Virus record (IMG/VR): IMGVR_UViG_3300020281_000104
Span: 1 to 28,061 of that record
Reading direction: 5' to 3' (one strand)
Length of the DNA stretch: 28,061 nucleotides
Source: a virus
The position numbers and the translations under genes are program-made. The notes beneath the pieces were generated by a model that was not told the DNA's origin, did no database searches, and worked only from the letters and a program-made list of their open reading frames with translations. Positions 13,077 through 20,625 of the stretch are shown here, one piece after another. The first letter of the stretch is position 1. Each line of letters opens with the position of its first letter.

Positions 13077-13529
13077 TTACTTATGAAATCCACCACCGCT
13101 ACCACCACGTACATTAAATGGGTTAACTACTCCACGTCTAGCTAAAGTAGATGGTCCTGCTTGTTTTTTAACATAATCTTTTGTACTAGGTCCTTTACCA
13201 GTACCTATGTTTTTAAATATGACAGGTGGTGTTTTAATAGGTCCTGCTTTACGAAACCAACCACCACTACTTGTACTAACGTTAGATAATCCTCGACTAT
13301 ATTTCATAGGTGCTGATGTAATAGATGATGTCATTCTTTTAGCAGTAGTACCTTTATTATAAAATGGTTGTTTAGTAACTAATTTAGATTCTTTTGATAT
13401 AGCTGGTCGTTTACCTAGTCCACTTACAGTAGCACCACTAGACCTTTTATTTATTTTCTTTTGTTGATAAGGTCCATAAACTTGAGGTTTAATCTCCCAA
13501 GGATATTGTACAGGTGGCCATTCAGCCAT
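13077..13529 (-). CDS. Basic low-complexity late protein, 150 aa
   Basis: Last gene of the leftward late operon. Rich in Lys, Ser, Gly and Pro, little predicted secondary structure, and a Gly-rich end (RGGSGGGFHK). Such small basic disordered proteins at the end of late operons are often minor virion or DNA-associated proteins; no family recognised. The stop of the preceding gene overlaps its ATG by one base. Confidence 0.7.
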   Translation of the reverse strand: MAEWPPVQYPWEIKPQVYGPYQQKKINKRSSGATVSGLGKRPAISKESKLVTKQPFYNKGTTAKRMTSSITSAPMKYSRGLSNVSTSSGGWFRKAGPIKTPPVIFKNIGTGKGPSTKDYVKKQAGPSTLARRGVVNPFNVRGGSGGGFHK

Positions 13530-13825
13530 TATTTATTAAGACCTAGTTTTTTAAGTCCCTTATTAAATTGTACAGCTTTATTAAGTTGTGCTTGTCTAGT
13601 AACAAATGCTTGGTCAAGTGTTCTGTACGCAGCATCAGTAGGAAAACCTTTTTCAGAACCAAACTGTCCTATTAGTTTACCCATTTCTTTATACAATTTA
13701 TCTGCGTCAATACTTTTACCTAATGCTTTATCACGTATAGCTTTATGTTGTTTCATACGCTTTTTAAGTTCTTGTTTACCAAGACCTGCGTATCCTTGAC
13801 CTACTTTATCGTAATGACCAGGCAT
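13529..13825 (-). CDS. Basic helical late protein, 98 aa
   Basis: Lys-rich and helical: QELKKRMKQHKAIRDKALG, then a central acidic helix and KGLKKLGLNK at the end. TAATG overlaps at both ends. Possibly a minor virion protein; no family recognised. Confidence 0.7.
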   Translation of the reverse strand: MPGHYDKVGQGYAGLGKQELKKRMKQHKAIRDKALGKSIDADKLYKEMGKLIGQFGSEKGFPTDAAYRTLDQAFVTRQAQLNKAVQFNKGLKKLGLNK

Positions 13826-14142
13826 TATGGATTTAACTTACTTCCACGATTAGATACGTTTCTATCTTCCCATGATTTTATCGTAGGTTTTACTCTACCT
13901 TTAGGTAGTTTACGTTTAGATTTTGTTTTTGGATTTGCTTGTTTCATCACACCAGGTTTTAAATTAGTAAGTATATGGTCTTTATAACCTTCAAAAGTAA
14001 TTGCTTCAGCTCCTATACGACCACCACTCATACCACGAGCAACTTTTTCTGCTTGCGCTGCTGATAAGATATCACCACGATAACCACCATACTTACCTGC
14101 ACCTGTAATTAATTTTACATTACCACGTACATTGCCGTACAT
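13825..14142 (-). CDS. Basic Gly-rich late protein, 105 aa
   Basis: N-terminal Gly/Tyr-rich segment (YGNVRGNVKLITGAGKYGGY), a short helix (AAQAEKVARGM) and a Lys/Arg-rich tail (KTKSKRKLPKGRVKP). No recognised family. One-base overlap with the holin gene upstream and the next gene downstream. Confidence 0.7.
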   Translation of the reverse strand: MYGNVRGNVKLITGAGKYGGYRGDILSAAQAEKVARGMSGGRIGAEAITFEGYKDHILTNLKPGVMKQANPKTKSKRKLPKGRVKPTIKSWEDRNVSNRGSKLNP

Positions 14143-14441
14143 TACTTACTCACTTTAGCTGGTGTTGATATTTGTTTTTTAGCAAATTCTTTAACAACTA
14201 CTAACGCTGCACCTGCACCAGACATAGCTGCTAATTGCACTGCACTAGCATCTACACCTACAAGTGGAGCAACTGTTAATGCACCAATGAAAGCCTCAAT
14301 AAATGTCCAAACAGTTTTGTTTAACATTCCTTTTAACTCATCACTCATTTTATAACTCCATGATTCAGACCAAGGTGTCCACGCTACATCCTTTTTAAAT
14401 GTACCATCTTGGTTACGTTTTCTTTTTGATTTCTCAAACAT
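14142..14441 (-). CDS. Putative holin, r1t-type, 99 aa
   Basis: Makes the membrane lesion that starts lysis. Charged N-terminus (KSKRKRNQDGTFKKD), then two hydrophobic helices (about 44-60 and 64-84) separated by the short turn VGVDASA, and a Lys-rich end. The run WTFIEAFIGALTVAPLVG with the Ala/Gly-rich second helix resembles the r1t holin family. Overlaps its neighbours by one base. Confidence 0.7.
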   Translation of the reverse strand: MFEKSKRKRNQDGTFKKDVAWTPWSESWSYKMSDELKGMLNKTVWTFIEAFIGALTVAPLVGVDASAVQLAAMSGAGAALVVVKEFAKKQISTPAKVSK

Positions 14442-15805
14442 TATCTAGTATAGTCCTGTTTTTTATTGATATCATCTAATGCTTTTTTAAGAGGACTATA
14501 AAACTCTGTTATAGGCATTAATGCAGGATTCTTTTTAAATAAATTTTTAGCAGCTTTAGTTGCTTTTAATGCAATTGCTGCTGCAGTAACATCATCTAAT
14601 CCTTTTGATATAGCATTACCATATACTTTTTTATATTCATCTGACTGTTCAAGTACAGATGACGGTAAATCTGTAGCTTTAACATTCTTAGAACCTCTAG
14701 CTACATTACCTCCACCATATTTAGATTTAAATTTAGCTCTTGTTCTATCTGTTGCACCAAGATTTGCAGGTGGTTTAGCAGGAGGAGTATCTGGAGCTTC
14801 TAATCCTGTAATAGGTGCAGGTTGAGGTACTTGTGACGTAGAACGCATTTTTTCTATAAGTTCTGCTGTCTTTTTTGTTCTAGGTCCACCACCTAATCTA
14901 GTAAGTTTATCATATCTTGACTCACCAGTAGGCTTACCTTTTATATCATAAACTGGTTGATTTTTGATATCTTGTACAAAAGCAGGTTTAGTTCCAAGAC
15001 CTTTGTTAATATCACCAGTATCTGCTGTTCTTTTACTTACTTGATTAAGAGGAGCAGCTAAATCTTGTCTTGGTCTAGCAATATCTTCACCGCCAACATT
15101 AACAATATTTGATTTTGAACCTTTACTAGCACGTTTTAACATAGCATCATCACTTAATGTAAGTTCTTTATCTACTGGGTCTATATCTATTGACCTTTGT
15201 TCTAAGTTTTTTATACGTTCTTGTTGTTCATATGATGTACCCATTGTTTGTTTTTCTATTTCTATTTGACCTTCAAGTTCTGCAACTTTATCTTCAAAAT
15301 ATCCTCTAACAGTAAATCCTTTAAACTCATCAGGTGTTTTACTTACTTGAACTTTTTTAACTGGTTTACCTAATTTTTTAGCAACTTTTTGTTGACGAGC
15401 AGCACGTTCAAATCTTTCTGTTTCTATTGCACCCATTTCTAAATCTAAATCTGCAGTAGGTAAGTTTGCAGCTGTTTTCTTTAATACATCTAATTCAGCT
15501 TCCATTGAACCTACCATCTTAGATTGTTCTGCTTCAAATACTACTGCATCAAAATCACCAACAGGACCTAATTGTTTTAACAAATTTGGGTCTTGTCCAC
15601 CAGTAGTAACAGAACTTGTTAATTTTTCATCAATAAATGCATTAGGATTACCACTTAACAAATCATCAAGTTGTTGTTTACGTTTTAATTTATCACCTTG
15701 AGAAGGGTCATATTCACCACCAGTAGGTGTTAAGTCAGGACCTTCTTCATATCCACCAGTATCTAGGTCATCATAAAGTTTTTTACTTTTTTTAAAAGGT
15801 ATCAT
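14441..15805 (-). CDS. Large late protein, possible internal virion protein, 454 aa
   Basis: Mostly charged, with coiled-coil-like parts (residues 95-215) and long Pro/Lys-rich disordered segments (about 240-390), ending in a helical domain (DDVTAAAIALKATKAAKNLF). No signal peptide, membrane segment or enzyme motif. Length, composition and late position fit an internal virion or ejection protein, but no homology is recognised. ATGA overlap with the DUF5675 gene. Confidence 0.72.
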   Translation of the reverse strand: MIPFKKSKKLYDDLDTGGYEEGPDLTPTGGEYDPSQGDKLKRKQQLDDLLSGNPNAFIDEKLTSSVTTGGQDPNLLKQLGPVGDFDAVVFEAEQSKMVGSMEAELDVLKKTAANLPTADLDLEMGAIETERFERAARQQKVAKKLGKPVKKVQVSKTPDEFKGFTVRGYFEDKVAELEGQIEIEKQTMGTSYEQQERIKNLEQRSIDIDPVDKELTLSDDAMLKRASKGSKSNIVNVGGEDIARPRQDLAAPLNQVSKRTADTGDINKGLGTKPAFVQDIKNQPVYDIKGKPTGESRYDKLTRLGGGPRTKKTAELIEKMRSTSQVPQPAPITGLEAPDTPPAKPPANLGATDRTRAKFKSKYGGGNVARGSKNVKATDLPSSVLEQSDEYKKVYGNAISKGLDDVTAAAIALKATKAAKNLFKKNPALMPITEFYSPLKKALDDINKKQDYTR

Positions 15806-16386
15806 ACTATATTCCTGCCGTCTAGTTTAGCAGATAAAATTTGGACTTCACCACTAATCTCTTGTAATTTTTCCATAATGTCATCTTTAACAGGTTCTTG
15901 TGTAGATTCTTGTATGTCACCATCATAGTCAATGTATGTCACTTCTACATCTAATCCAGCTTCTATAGCTGCAGCAACACGTGGATATACAAACTTATAT
16001 GCATCAACGCTACTGCCGATAAAACCGTCTTTAGCTATACGGTTGTTAGTCTGTGTGTTACCAAGTATAAGACAACCAGCAGTATGCTCATCAGTATTGC
16101 CTGTATGCCATAAGATATACTCAAAACCTGGAACATCCTGCACATGTATCATACCCTTGTGCATAGCACCGTATTTACCACTATATCTAGTATGGAATCC
16201 ACCTTCAGTACGTAGCTCTAACTTGTAAGTACCTGCAGGTATTCTTGTTTCACCCCAGACTTTTACATCTCTTTGTTCATCTTCTAATGTGTATGCTAAA
16301 AATGTACGTTTACCATTGTTTATTTCAAATAACATACCTGATGTAGAGTCTTTACCACTACTTATTCTTAATACTTCATACTTCAT
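15802..16386 (-). CDS. DUF5675-family protein, possible cell-wall enzyme, 194 aa
   Basis: Start chosen at ATG 16386, after AAGGAG at seven-base spacing; an in-frame ATG at 16419 is less likely. Family-like motifs: YTLEDEQRD (32-40), TRIPAGTYKLEL (47-58), and HVQDVPGFEYILWHTGNTDE followed by HTAGCLILG (81-109). The HxGN...GC pair (H94, C105) recalls L,D-transpeptidase-like active sites, so peptidoglycan work is plausible; the family is formally of unknown function. A C-terminal coiled coil (about 160-190) may mediate oligomerisation or virion binding. Overlaps the 53-residue gene by 11 bases. Confidence 0.78.
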   Translation of the reverse strand: MKYEVLRISSGKDSTSGMLFEINNGKRTFLAYTLEDEQRDVKVWGETRIPAGTYKLELRTEGGFHTRYSGKYGAMHKGMIHVQDVPGFEYILWHTGNTDEHTAGCLILGNTQTNNRIAKDGFIGSSVDAYKFVYPRVAAAIEAGLDVEVTYIDYDGDIQESTQEPVKDDIMEKLQEISGEVQILSAKLDGRNIV

Positions 16387-16537
16387 ATTGAACTCCTTGC
16401 CATACTTTGCACCAACCATATGGTGCTACTTCTTCAATAAATTTAGTACAATAATTATTAAGGTAGTGCAAACAATTATTGCAGTACTGTCCAGGCTTAG
16501 GGCTATTGACAACGTATGCTCCAGGTAAATTGTGCAT
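16376..16537 (-). CDS. HiPIP-like Cys-cluster micro-protein, 53 aa
   Basis: C19-x2-C22 (GQYCNNCLHY), C29 and C42 within VAPYGWCKVW: four cysteines in the layout of high-potential iron-sulphur protein-like small phage proteins (C-x2-C...C...GWC-x2-W). It may carry a 4Fe-4S cluster or zinc. TAATG overlap with the preceding stop; its 3' end carries the AAGGAG ribosome site for the DUF5675 gene. Confidence 0.65.
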   Translation of the reverse strand: MHNLPGAYVVNSPKPGQYCNNCLHYLNNYCTKFIEEVAPYGWCKVWQGVQYEV

Positions 16538-16731
16538 TATTTCTTCTTCTTTGTTGCACGGCTTTTTTGCACAGCTTTAAGGTCAATGTATTTACCTGCT
16601 TTATATGCTGCAGCAGTACGTTTAATTTCTTTAGCAACTGATGATTTAGAATTTTTTTTGTTAGCAAGATACTTAGCAGGTACGCCTTTCTCGTATTTAA
16701 CTTTACGTCTACTTTTTTTTCTTTTTGGCAC
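16537..16731 (-). CDS. Lys-rich small protein, 64 aa, GTG start
   Basis: The frame is open from a GTG at 16776, but GTG 16731 has GAGGT nine bases upstream and gives a typical N-terminus (M-PKRKKSRRKVKYEKG), so it is preferred. Extremely basic, ending KSRATKKKK. Likely nucleic-acid binding or packaged with DNA; not recognised. Begins 23 bases inside the end of the previous gene in another frame. Confidence 0.65.
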   Translation of the reverse strand: MPKRKKSRRKVKYEKGVPAKYLANKKNSKSSVAKEIKRTAAAYKAGKYIDLKAVQKSRATKKKK

Positions 16732-16981
16732 TGGACTTCTTACCTCTTTTAATATCGTTATCTTGAGAATGTCCACCTTTAATAAAACTATTTACTCTAC
16801 CCATAGCCCAAGCAGCCATGCTAGAGGATTTAGAGCCAGAAGATAAATAAGCACCTTGACCTCTACGGTACACTTGTGCCAATTGTCCATAAGTATATTT
16901 AGAATTAGCAGCTTTCTTTTGTAAAGCAGCTTTTGTTTTAGCATTAATAGGTTTTCTTTTAGGTTTTTTCTTAGGAGGCAT
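16709..16981 (-). CDS. DUF5824-like small basic protein, 90 aa
   Basis: Central YGQLAQVYRRGQGAYLSSGS and AAWAMGRVNSFIKGG form the conserved core of a small family that I recall from phages and large DNA viruses (DUF5824-like); both ends are Lys-rich. Function unknown. Its ATG overlaps the stop of the 41-residue gene. Confidence 0.7.
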   Translation of the reverse strand: MPPKKKPKRKPINAKTKAALQKKAANSKYTYGQLAQVYRRGQGAYLSSGSKSSSMAAWAMGRVNSFIKGGHSQDNDIKRGKKSSAKKKKK

Positions 16982-17106
16982 TATTTCTTCCTTATCTTTT
17001 TAATCTTGCCATTCTTAGTTCTGGCAAATTTATGTGTTTTAGTTTCTCTAATGAGCGTACCATAATATCTTTTACCCTTCCACATCCAACTTACACTTTT
17101 AGCCAT
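16981..17106 (-). CDS. Basic micro-protein, 41 aa
   Basis: MAKSVSWMWKGKRYYG, then RETKTHKFARTKNG and a Lys/Arg tail. Reads as a short beta hairpin with a basic tail. TAATG overlap downstream and TGATG overlap upstream support translation. No family recognised. Confidence 0.62.
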   Translation of the reverse strand: MAKSVSWMWKGKRYYGTLIRETKTHKFARTKNGKIKKIRKK

Positions 17107-17159
17107 CAATCATCACCTGGCCAATTAGGATTTCCTGAATAAGTATTATCTTCATCCAT
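17106..17159 (-). CDS. Acidic micro-peptide, 17 aa
   Basis: MDEDNTYSGNPNWPGDD, linked to its neighbours by a TGATG at its end and an eight-base overlap at its start. A different frame from ATG 17155 (18 residues, ATGA overlap) is an alternative. Very short; kept because every base here is otherwise packed into coupled genes. Confidence 0.35.
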   Translation of the reverse strand: MDEDNTYSGNPNWPGDD

Positions 17160-17274
17160 TTTTCTTTCGCTTTCTTAATACAGCAAAATCTTTTTCATTT
17201 AAAACGTCAAAAGGCGGAGCTAATTTAGCTATAACTTTTTGTTTTTTTGAATAACCTTTTTTACCTTTTGGCAT
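17152..17274 (-). CDS. Basic micro-protein, 40 aa
   Basis: MPKGKKGYSKKQKVIAKLAP followed by PFDVLNEKDFAVLRKRKK. Resembles the short 'GYSKKQ...IAK-APP' proteins often seen between phage structural genes. The ATG begins one base after the stop of the 97-residue gene. Function unknown. Confidence 0.65.
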   Translation of the reverse strand: MPKGKKGYSKKQKVIAKLAPPFDVLNEKDFAVLRKRKKNG

Positions 17275-17275
17275 A

Positions 17276-17569
17276 CTACCACTTTACCTTATGTGACCAA
17301 TACTTTGCAGACAATTTAGATTTAGGTTTACCTTGTGCATTATGTCTTGCATAATATGATTTTTTTCTTGCTTTATCTTTTTTAGATTTAGGATTTTTTC
17401 CAGCACCTTTAACGCCTTGTTGCCCAAATCTAATTAACTTATACGTATTACCTTCTTTAGCCATAACAACATGTGATTTAGTTTTATGATTAGGTGTACG
17501 TTTAGGTTTGTTAACACCTTTTAACCCATTTTTTTTCATTTGTGTTTTAACACGTTCTGGTACAGACAT
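17276..17569 (-). CDS. Conserved small phage protein with RKSYYARH and YWSHKVKW motifs, 97 aa
   Basis: Motif order NTYKLIRFGQQGVKG (about 42-56), RKKSYYARHNAQGK (68-81), SAKYWSHKVKW (87-97, extreme C-terminus). The RxSFxARH...YWxxxxxW pattern recurs in small proteins of many marine phages and is probably structural or DNA-associated; no biochemical role is known to me. Strongly basic. A good AAGGAGAAGT ribosome site precedes ATG 17569, and TAATG overlaps the 28-residue gene. Confidence 0.72.
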   Translation of the reverse strand: MSVPERVKTQMKKNGLKGVNKPKRTPNHKTKSHVVMAKEGNTYKLIRFGQQGVKGAGKNPKSKKDKARKKSYYARHNAQGKPKSKLSAKYWSHKVKW

Positions 17570-17655
17570 TACTTCTCCTTACAATTACTGCTTCCATGTT
17601 TACAGTTACATATTTGTGTAAAAGAACCGTCTTCTTTAACGTTTACCATACACAT
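17569..17655 (-). CDS. Cys-rich micro-protein, 28 aa
   Basis: MCMVNVKEDGSF, then CNCKH (C16, C18, H20) and NC near the end, enough to chelate a metal. TAATG overlaps both upstream and downstream. Confidence 0.5.
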   Translation of the reverse strand: MCMVNVKEDGSFTQICNCKHGSSNCKEK

Positions 17656-17837
17656 TACTTTCTAAATCCTATAGTAAGTAACCATATACATAGTGTAATT
17701 ATAGTAGCTAAACCAGTTATTTGCTGTGCAGAACCAGTTAATGTAAGTGTAGCAATAACTAAACCAACCAAAGTCCAACTAAGGTTTAATGTTTCTTTTA
17801 TTGCTTCTACTACCCACGACCATAATTTTTTTATCAT
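17655..17837 (-). CDS. Two-helix membrane protein, holin-like, 60 aa
   Basis: Two hydrophobic helices (about 17-35 and 40-57) with a short turn (GSAQQ), Lys at both ends and Trp near the membrane edge: small class II holin-like topology. ATGA overlap with the large secreted protein. It could be a second holin, an antiholin or a membrane accessory. Confidence 0.65.
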   Translation of the reverse strand: MIKKLWSWVVEAIKETLNLSWTLVGLVIATLTLTGSAQQITGLATIITLCIWLLTIGFRK

Positions 17838-19783
17838 AAGCTTCTCCTAAATACAAAAGCTGCCATGCTAGCTATTCTAGTCAGAATAACTGGGACTACA
17901 ACTTCTTGTGCTTTTTCCTTCTGGTCTTGTGTCATATCATTAGATATATTAGAAAGGTTTATGTCTGTTATATTGTCAAGGTCTATTAATACTTCTAATG
18001 GATTCTCTATAAATGCTTCGTATTGTACCTCTGTAACAACATCAGCTAGTGTATAGTCTTCTACGTCTGCATTTTCTACAGCTCGTTCTACGTATTCTTC
18101 TACAGCTTCTGCAACTAATTCGTCTGATTTAACAACCTCTGCAATAATTTCAACGTCTTTAGTTTCAACTTGTAATACCTCCGCAACTACTTCTACTTGT
18201 TCTTCAGTAAGTTCTTCTACATCCTCTATAGCTTCCTCAACTACAGCCTGTATGACCACCTGTGTTTCTTCTGTGGCTTGGGATAAGTTTTGTACACCAA
18301 TGTCATTAACTTCTTCGAGTACTTCTATAACTTCATCAGTTGTAACTTCTTCAATAATAATGTCTTCAACAATATTTTCAACTTCTTCAACCTCAACAAT
18401 AACTTCTTCTTCAGTAAGTTTTATAGGTTCTTCTACAACATCTTCCTGTATTGGTTCATCCAAAATTTTCTCATCAATAATCTCAGGTAAAATTTCGGCC
18501 TCATCAGTATCAAGTTCTTCTTCAAATTCTGTATCCCAATCATCAATATCTTCATCCTCTTCTATAATTATTACTTCTGGAATATCTTCAAACGTAAATT
18601 CTGTTTCATCAAATGAAAATTCTTCTTCAAGTTCCTTAACGTCAATCTCGATTTCCTCTTCAATAATATCTTTTTTGGTAGTTTCGATAACAAATTCATC
18701 TTTAATATCTGTATCTTCATTTTTATCGACCACTTGAAGTACCATATCATCATCTTCAAAAAACTCTGTTTCGGTATCTCTTGTATCTCCTCGTGGTATC
18801 TCTTCGTGTAACTCATCTTCTTCCATAATATCACAATCTCCACGTTCTATCTGTGCATCAGTCATATAACAACCAAATTTATCTTCATTAGCTTTACGTT
18901 CATTATCACGTTCTACTGTGCCATCTTCTATTTCATGTTCTTGATATTCAGCTTCTGTACCATCATCTAAAACTACGACAAACATTTCAGGTTCAGGTGG
19001 TGGAGGTGGTGGTTTAGGTGGCTCAGGTGGTGGTGGAGGTAAAGTAGTTGTAGTTGTTGTAGTAGTTGTAGTTGTTGTAGGCATAACATATTTAAAAGAT
19101 ATGTCATCTAATAATGACCAGTCATTAATTGTAAGTGTAAAACTTTCTATAAATGTATCTAAAGTATCGTATATATTGTAAACAACTGTTTCAAGCATAG
19201 TTTCTAAATTAGAATTGCTTTGTGCATCTACTACATTTTCTTGTATAGTTTCATCTTTATGTGTATATGTAACTGTGCTTTCATTATTTAATGCACCTAT
19301 AGTAAAACCTACTTCGTATATATCTATTTCTAATTCTTCTTCATCTACTGTTGTTGTTTCAGGTAATATAAATGTATAGTCCTCACTATCATTTCCATGT
19401 TGCAAATAATGCAAGTTCATACAAAAATCTGTACAACCAAACTGACCATCATAATGATTATTAATAACAATATTATTTTCTATTTCATTACCATCTAGGT
19501 CTAATTCATCTACAGGTAATTCTATATCTGTAGATTGTTCGTAAGTAGGTATAGTAGTTGTAGTACTTGTAGTAGATGTAGTAGTAGTTGTAGTAGTTTC
19601 TTTTTCTAATTCTTCAGTTTCTTCTTCTAAAGGACCATCAAAAGTTTCTACTTCCTCTGTTTCTCCTGGGATAGTAGTAGTAGTGCTAGTAGGTACAGTA
19701 GTGGTAGTAGTAGTTGTATCGTTTTCATTAGCATATAAAGGTAATGGAAGCAGTAATATAACTGCGAATAAAACTCGCAGCAT
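17834..19783 (-). CDS. Large secreted Thr/Pro- and Glu-rich protein, 649 aa
   Basis: Signal peptide MLRVLFAVILLLPLPLYA (1-18). Three Thr tracts (23-37, 63-77, 236-247), the last followed by a Pro-rich hinge (PPPPPEPPKPPPPPP, 249-263). Such Thr/Pro linkers are typical of actinobacterial exported proteins. A beta-like segment with paired Cys (117, 121) lies at about 85-230. From 265 to about 600 it is extremely acidic, with degenerate V/E/A-rich helical repeats (EVVAEVLQVETKDVEIIAEV). The C-terminus has a hydrophobic amphipathic stretch (VVVPVILTRIASMAAFVF) and two Arg, possibly membrane-seeking. It lies between small membrane proteins in the lysis region, so an envelope-spanning lysis or surface role is possible. 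No family recognised. Confidence 0.75.
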   Translation of the reverse strand: MLRVLFAVILLLPLPLYANENDTTTTTTTVPTSTTTTIPGETEEVETFDGPLEEETEELEKETTTTTTTSTTSTTTTIPTYEQSTDIELPVDELDLDGNEIENNIVINNHYDGQFGCTDFCMNLHYLQHGNDSEDYTFILPETTTVDEEELEIDIYEVGFTIGALNNESTVTYTHKDETIQENVVDAQSNSNLETMLETVVYNIYDTLDTFIESFTLTINDWSLLDDISFKYVMPTTTTTTTTTTTTLPPPPPEPPKPPPPPPEPEMFVVVLDDGTEAEYQEHEIEDGTVERDNERKANEDKFGCYMTDAQIERGDCDIMEEDELHEEIPRGDTRDTETEFFEDDDMVLQVVDKNEDTDIKDEFVIETTKKDIIEEEIEIDVKELEEEFSFDETEFTFEDIPEVIIIEEDEDIDDWDTEFEEELDTDEAEILPEIIDEKILDEPIQEDVVEEPIKLTEEEVIVEVEEVENIVEDIIIEEVTTDEVIEVLEEVNDIGVQNLSQATEETQVVIQAVVEEAIEDVEELTEEQVEVVAEVLQVETKDVEIIAEVVKSDELVAEAVEEYVERAVENADVEDYTLADVVTEVQYEAFIENPLEVLIDLDNITDINLSNISNDMTQDQKEKAQEVVVPVILTRIASMAAFVFRRSL

Positions 19784-19947
19784 TACATTACAATCGCTGC
19801 AACAACTCCACCTAGTGCTACGAGTAGCGTTAATACTTTGTAAAACTCTGCTTTATCTAGTTTAGCATCTAGTTTTTCTTCAATTTTATCGAGTCTATCA
19901 ATGACCATATTAAGTAACTCCTTTTGTGTATAGCCATGATTTGTCAT
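19783..19947 (-). CDS. XhlA-like small membrane protein, 54 aa
   Basis: Amphipathic helix/coiled coil (ELLNMVIDRLDKIEEKLDAK) followed by one C-terminal membrane helix (VLTLLVALGGVVAAIVM), the layout of haemolysin XhlA-like holin accessories. ATG 19947 follows the previous stop without a gap, with no obvious ribosome site. The stop overlaps the ATG of the 649-residue gene. Confidence 0.65.
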   Translation of the reverse strand: MTNHGYTQKELLNMVIDRLDKIEEKLDAKLDKAEFYKVLTLLVALGGVVAAIVM

Positions 19948-20082
19948 TTAAGCTATCCAATCCCAGTCATCTTCTTTATAGTGTGATGGTATTTTAGGCT
20001 GCGCAAGAACATCTAACCATGTAGTAAATTTTTTTAAAAAATATCCGAGTATTAATCCTGCTAAAAATTCCATAGCTGACAT
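19948..20082 (-). CDS. Small membrane-anchored protein, 44 aa
   Basis: Short N-terminal hydrophobic helix (FLAGLILGYFLKKF) and an acidic Trp-containing tail (YKEDDWDWIA) expected in the cytoplasm or periplasm. No strong ribosome site; 12 bases separate it from the fibre-like gene upstream. Probably part of the lysis/membrane set. Confidence 0.58.
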   Translation of the reverse strand: MSAMEFLAGLILGYFLKKFTTWLDVLAQPKIPSHYKEDDWDWIA

Positions 20083-20094
20083 TATAACACAGAA

Positions 20095-20625
20095 CTATGA
20101 ACCAATACCGTATAAAGTAAATCTTCCTGCAGTAAAATTATCTCCAGTTTCTACTTCAAACTGTAAGCCTTTATGTAATGCTGCAGTTGTGTTAAAAAAA
20201 CCACCAGTTTCTGTTGATACTTCACCACTAGCATTTTGAAATACAATATCCATCATGCCAGAAGATAACTTACCAGCGTCATTAAAATCTTGTAATAGTA
20301 ATTCACAGTTAAAACTTGCGCCTGTACCTGTACCTGTTTCGCCAATCTCTACATCATTAGCACCAGAACCTTTAACGGTTGTTTCTGTAGATGTTGTACT
20401 TACTGATGAACGTTGAAATGAAAAATTATAGTTTGAAGTTACTTGTGCATTAGAGGAATCTAAATAATGCATGTGTATTTCTTCTGCAGCGTCTATAGTT
20501 ACTCCTGTTATAATAACTTTGTAACTATCGTATGTATTTACCCAGTCAGTTCCACCTAATGTGACTGTAGTTGTAGGACTTGTAATTTCTACTGATTGTA
20601 TTAATTCTAATTTATTTGCACTCAT
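20095..20625 (-). CDS. Fibre-like paralogue A, 176 aa
   Basis: Beta-rich protein starting KLELIQSVEIT, with DTY-like NTYDSYKVIITGV (29-41), HYLDSSNAQVTSNYNFSF and a C-terminal RFTLYGIGS. Shares this plan with the two genes upstream. Probably a tail-fibre tip or accessory adhesin; no chaperone or enzyme motif. ATGA overlap with paralogue B. Confidence 0.72.
   Translation of the reverse strand: MSANKLELIQSVEITSPTTTVTLGGTDWVNTYDSYKVIITGVTIDAAEEIHMHYLDSSNAQVTSNYNFSFQRSSVSTTSTETTVKGSGANDVEIGETGTGTGASFNCELLLQDFNDAGKLSSGMMDIVFQNASGEVSTETGGFFNTTAALHKGLQFEVETGDNFTAGRFTLYGIGS

Noticed and set aside
13049-13117. 22-residue plus-strand frame at the convergent junction (MNGPDETMDV...)
   Set aside because: No ribosome site, and it overlaps the 3' end of the 13077 late gene.
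17099-17155. Alternative 18-residue frame from ATG 17155
   Set aside because: Possible (ATGA overlap), but the 17-residue frame in the same bases has more protein-like composition and a TGATG link to the next gene; both are weak.
18252-18737. 161-residue Ser-rich plus-strand frame
   Set aside because: It is the complement of the Glu/Asp-rich repeats of the 649-residue protein; Ser/Ile/Thr richness follows from reversed Glu/Asp/Val codons.
19039-19715. Short direct repeats resembling a CRISPR or minisatellite
   Set aside because: They are GTAGTTGTAGTT-type codon repeats encoding Thr tracts; no spacers of regular length.
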